Positions 4,593-6,634 of a DNA stretch of 6,634 nt are shown here, piece by piece. Position numbers and translations under genes: made by a program. Under the pieces are notes generated by a model. It had not been told where the DNA came from. It searched no databases and saw only the letters and a list, made by a program, of their open reading frames with translations. Position 1 is the first letter of the stretch. Each line of letters opens with the position of its first letter. Source of the stretch: Alphaproteobacteria bacterium (GTDB lineage Bacteria; Pseudomonadota; Alphaproteobacteria; Sphingomonadales; Sphingomonadaceae). The stretch spans positions 1-6,634 of the forward strand of contig VBAE01000202.1 of NCBI GenBank assembly GCA_005882415.1, written 5' to 3'.

Positions 4593-6634
4593 TCAGCCGA
4601 CAACAGGCGCGACATTGTCGGCGGAATTGCGGTCGATGTAGAGATTGTAGGGGTCGATGCCGGCATGGGTCGGGCGGCGGTCGGTGACGAAGCGCAGCAG
4701 CTGCCGGCCGGAGTGGATGGAGCGGGGTTCCAGTTTCAGGACATCCTCACGGGTGGAGTGTGCGGGGTCGGCGGTGAAGAGGCCGATGTCGATGGGCTCG
4801 TTGAGGGGCGCCCGGCGCTCCTTGCCGTGGCCGTCGGCATAGGCCTTGCGGGCTTCTACGGGGACGGTGACGTCCCAGCGGCCGTCGGGGCGGCGCACCG
4901 CGGTCGGGCGGTCGATCTTGAGGTCGTAGAGGGTGATGCGTTCGAACAGGTCGGTGATCAGCTTTTGGCTCTCGGGCGTCTTCGCCTCGGCGCGGAAGGT
5001 TGCGATGAGGTCGAGCGAGCGGGGGTAGGGGGCCTTGGTGAAGCGGTAGCGCTGGACGAAGCGGCGAAGCGCGCGGTTCACGGCCTCCTCGCCGAGGCGG
5101 TGCTGGAGCAGATAGAGGGCCAGCGCGCCCTTGCCGTAATTGATGTAATCCTGGTCGAGGCCGGCGCTGGCGAGCGGCTGCTCGGCGAGGGTCTGGGTGC
5201 GGCGGCCGGCCAGGTAGCGGTCGAGCTGGAAGCGGAGCTCGAGCCGGATGTCCCCCTCGCCGCGAAGCCGCTTCAGCACCATCAGGGCGGAATATTGGGC
5301 GAGCGATTCGGTGAGCAGGCCGGCGCCCTGCATCCTGGCCGGAAGCACCTGACCGGCCCACCATTGGTGCGCGATCTCGTGGGCGGCGAGCATGGTGACG
5401 AGGTCGAGCGAGTTCGGATCGCGCACGTCCCAGGCGAACACCCCCTCGCCGACGGCTATGGTGTTGGGGAAGGACTGGCCGCCGCCGCGGCGGTAGGCCG
5501 GGGTCTCGACGATGCGGGCCCGGTCGAATTGGTAAGGGCCGAACGCCTTGCCGTAATAGCCGATCGAGGCGCGCATCGCTTTCAGCATCCGGTCGACATT
5601 CCAGGCGTGGGCGGGGTGGTAATAGACGGAATAGTCGACGCCTCCGGCGGACTGCCTCGCGACGGCAAAGCGGGCGGACTGGATGGCGAGGAAATTGCCG
5701 ACGGGGGCGGTGGAGACGAAGCGGGCGGTGCGGCGGGCGCCCTCGACCCGCTCGGACACGCGCTTGCCGGGAGCGACGGCGATCTGATCGGCGGCGGTCG
5801 AGACTGTGATGTCGGCGGTGGTCCAGCTCCCGTCTCCGGGTCTTCGAGCAGGCCCATGTCGCTCATGCCGATCCGCGGGGTGAGCTCGAAGCTGTTTAAA
5901 TCGGTGCCGTTGACAGCCAGCCCGGTCTCGGCGCCCGCGGCGCGGAAGCCGCGTTGCTGGCGGCGGGTGGCGAAGGCGATGGTGCGGGCCTCCCCGGGCG
6001 CCATCGGCCGGTCGAGGCGGTAGATGCGGTAGCCGAATGCCTTGTCGTCGCTTTCGAGACGGGCGGCGGGGAAGTCGAGGGCGACGAGTTCGACGCCAGG
6101 GTTGAGCAGGCGGACATGGACCTCGGCGATGGGCGAGGCGGTCTCGTTGACGAGGCGATAGCGGCCCCGCACTTCGGCAAGCGTGCGCTCCGGGTAGAGG
6201 GCGACGTTCAGCTCGACATGGCGGACGACCGGCTGGGGCAGGTCGGCGTAGCGGAAATAGCGTTTCTCATAGTCGGCGAAGTAGCGCTCCGAATCCAACG
6301 AGCTTCTGAAGGGGTTCAGGATCAGGGTGTTGTAGACGACCCAGGAGCCGCTGAGGACGAACAGGATGGAGGCGGCGGCAGCGAGTCCGCTCGCGCGCTT
6401 CCATCGAATCCGGCGCAGGCGCGGCGCGAGGCGCGTCTCGGTGCCGCGTGGCCAGAGCAGTTGCACGGCGACGAGGAGCAGGAGCGCAGCCGAGGCCCAG
6501 AACAGGCGGAACCACCAGGCGGCGGCGCCGGAAGCGCCGGCGCCGGCCATGTCCGACAAAGCTACCTCGGGCGTCCGGCCGTAGAGGAAGAGGGGATGTT
6601 CGAGGCCCATCGAGAGTTCGAAGACCAGCAGGAC
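4593..6634 (-). pseudogene. ABC-permease/M1 family metallopeptidase fusion, disrupted by frameshift and deletion (N-terminus outside window)
   Basis: The gene encodes the C-terminal part of a large membrane protein in which an ABC-transporter-type permease is fused to an M1 gluzincin peptidase. From the right edge the frame is open without a start, so the protein begins outside the window. Two transmembrane helices lie at about 6520-6450 and 6390-6320, followed by the M1 N-terminal beta-sandwich (including YFADYEKRYFRYADLP and VRHVELNVALYPERTLAE). At about 5840 this frame loses homology. The catalytic domain continues in another frame from SWTTADITVSTAADQ to the stop at 4593. It holds the zinc motif HEIAH (5381-5367), a third zinc ligand Glu at 5309 in LLTESLAQY, and the Tyr of YGKG expected for M1 enzymes. 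The GxMEN exopeptidase motif is replaced by QSFPNTI, as I recall for this subfamily. The wrong-frame extension of the first fragment runs to 5582. Identity is strong; whether the break is natural or a sequencing error is open. Confidence 0.85.
5826..5842 (-). other. Frameshift and deletion junction in the M1 peptidase gene
   Basis: On the minus strand the frame reads GLLED up to base 5840. The homologous frame resumes at SWTT, encoded from about 5831 down. The shift is to the -1 frame, so any missing segment has length 1 modulo 3. Relatives I remember have about 40 more residues between GLLEDR and the DWV-ADITVST segment, so this is not a simple one-base slip. No slippery heptamer that would suggest programmed frameshifting is visible. 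Confidence 0.7.

Noticed and set aside
5821..5845. Programmed ribosomal frameshifting in the M1 gene
   Set aside because: No slippery heptamer or downstream structure is evident, and family sequence appears to be missing as well as out of frame, so deletion or error fits better.
4422..6023. A 533-codon open frame on the plus strand opposite the M1 gene
   Set aside because: Its translation is Gly/Val/Ala/Asp-rich without any domain, while the opposite strand encodes a recognisable M1 catalytic domain with HEIAH. It is an antisense shadow typical of GC-rich DNA.
1..6634. Defence system, mobile element, CRISPR array or biosynthetic cluster
   Set aside because: No transposase, integrase, nuclease, toxin, repeat array, att site or biosynthetic enzyme was found on either strand.

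Overview
The window is GC-rich (roughly two thirds G+C) bacterial chromosome with tightly packed genes, Sec signal peptides and gene families that fit an alphaproteobacterium, most likely a sphingomonad. The assignment rests on protein resemblance and base composition only; no rRNA or other marker is present. I found no phage, transposon, CRISPR or tRNA. This is ordinary chromosomal territory with two damaged or unusual genes, not an obvious new multi-gene system.

Layout, left to right. (1) Bases 1-937, minus strand: the N-terminal 312 codons of a soluble PAS / HisKA_3 sensor histidine kinase, cut by the window edge at the start of the ATP-binding domain. (2) Bases 938-1116: a relatively AT-rich intergenic stretch holding a perfect inverted repeat, an alternative pairing partner for it, a short direct repeat and a hairpin. 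It should contain the kinase promoter and the end of the next transcript. (3) Bases 1117-2429, minus: a two-gene unit in which an AqpZ-type aquaporin overlaps a secreted DUF3313 protein by ATGA. The aquaporin keeps all pore residues but lacks about 30 residues at the end of transmembrane helix 3 and in loop C. (4) Bases 2430-2639: divergent intergenic region. (5) Bases 2640-3972, plus: two exported proteins, a DUF3833-like one and a six-cysteine protein of unknown function. (6) Bases 4001-4498, minus and convergent: a small exported four-cysteine protein of unknown function. (7) Bases 4593-6634, minus: a membrane-anchored M1-type metallopeptidase of the ABC-permease/M1 fusion family, running off the right edge. 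A reading-frame break and about 40 missing residues near base 5835 separate its membrane and beta-sandwich part from its intact zinc catalytic domain.

Functional links are limited. The aquaporin and the DUF3313 protein are probably co-translated. The M1 gene could read through into the small exported protein 94 bases downstream. The remaining genes share a cell-envelope theme (water channel, exported proteins, membrane-bound peptidase), but nothing ties them to one pathway. The two internal deletions, one in frame and one frameshifting, are the points most worth checking against raw reads and relatives.
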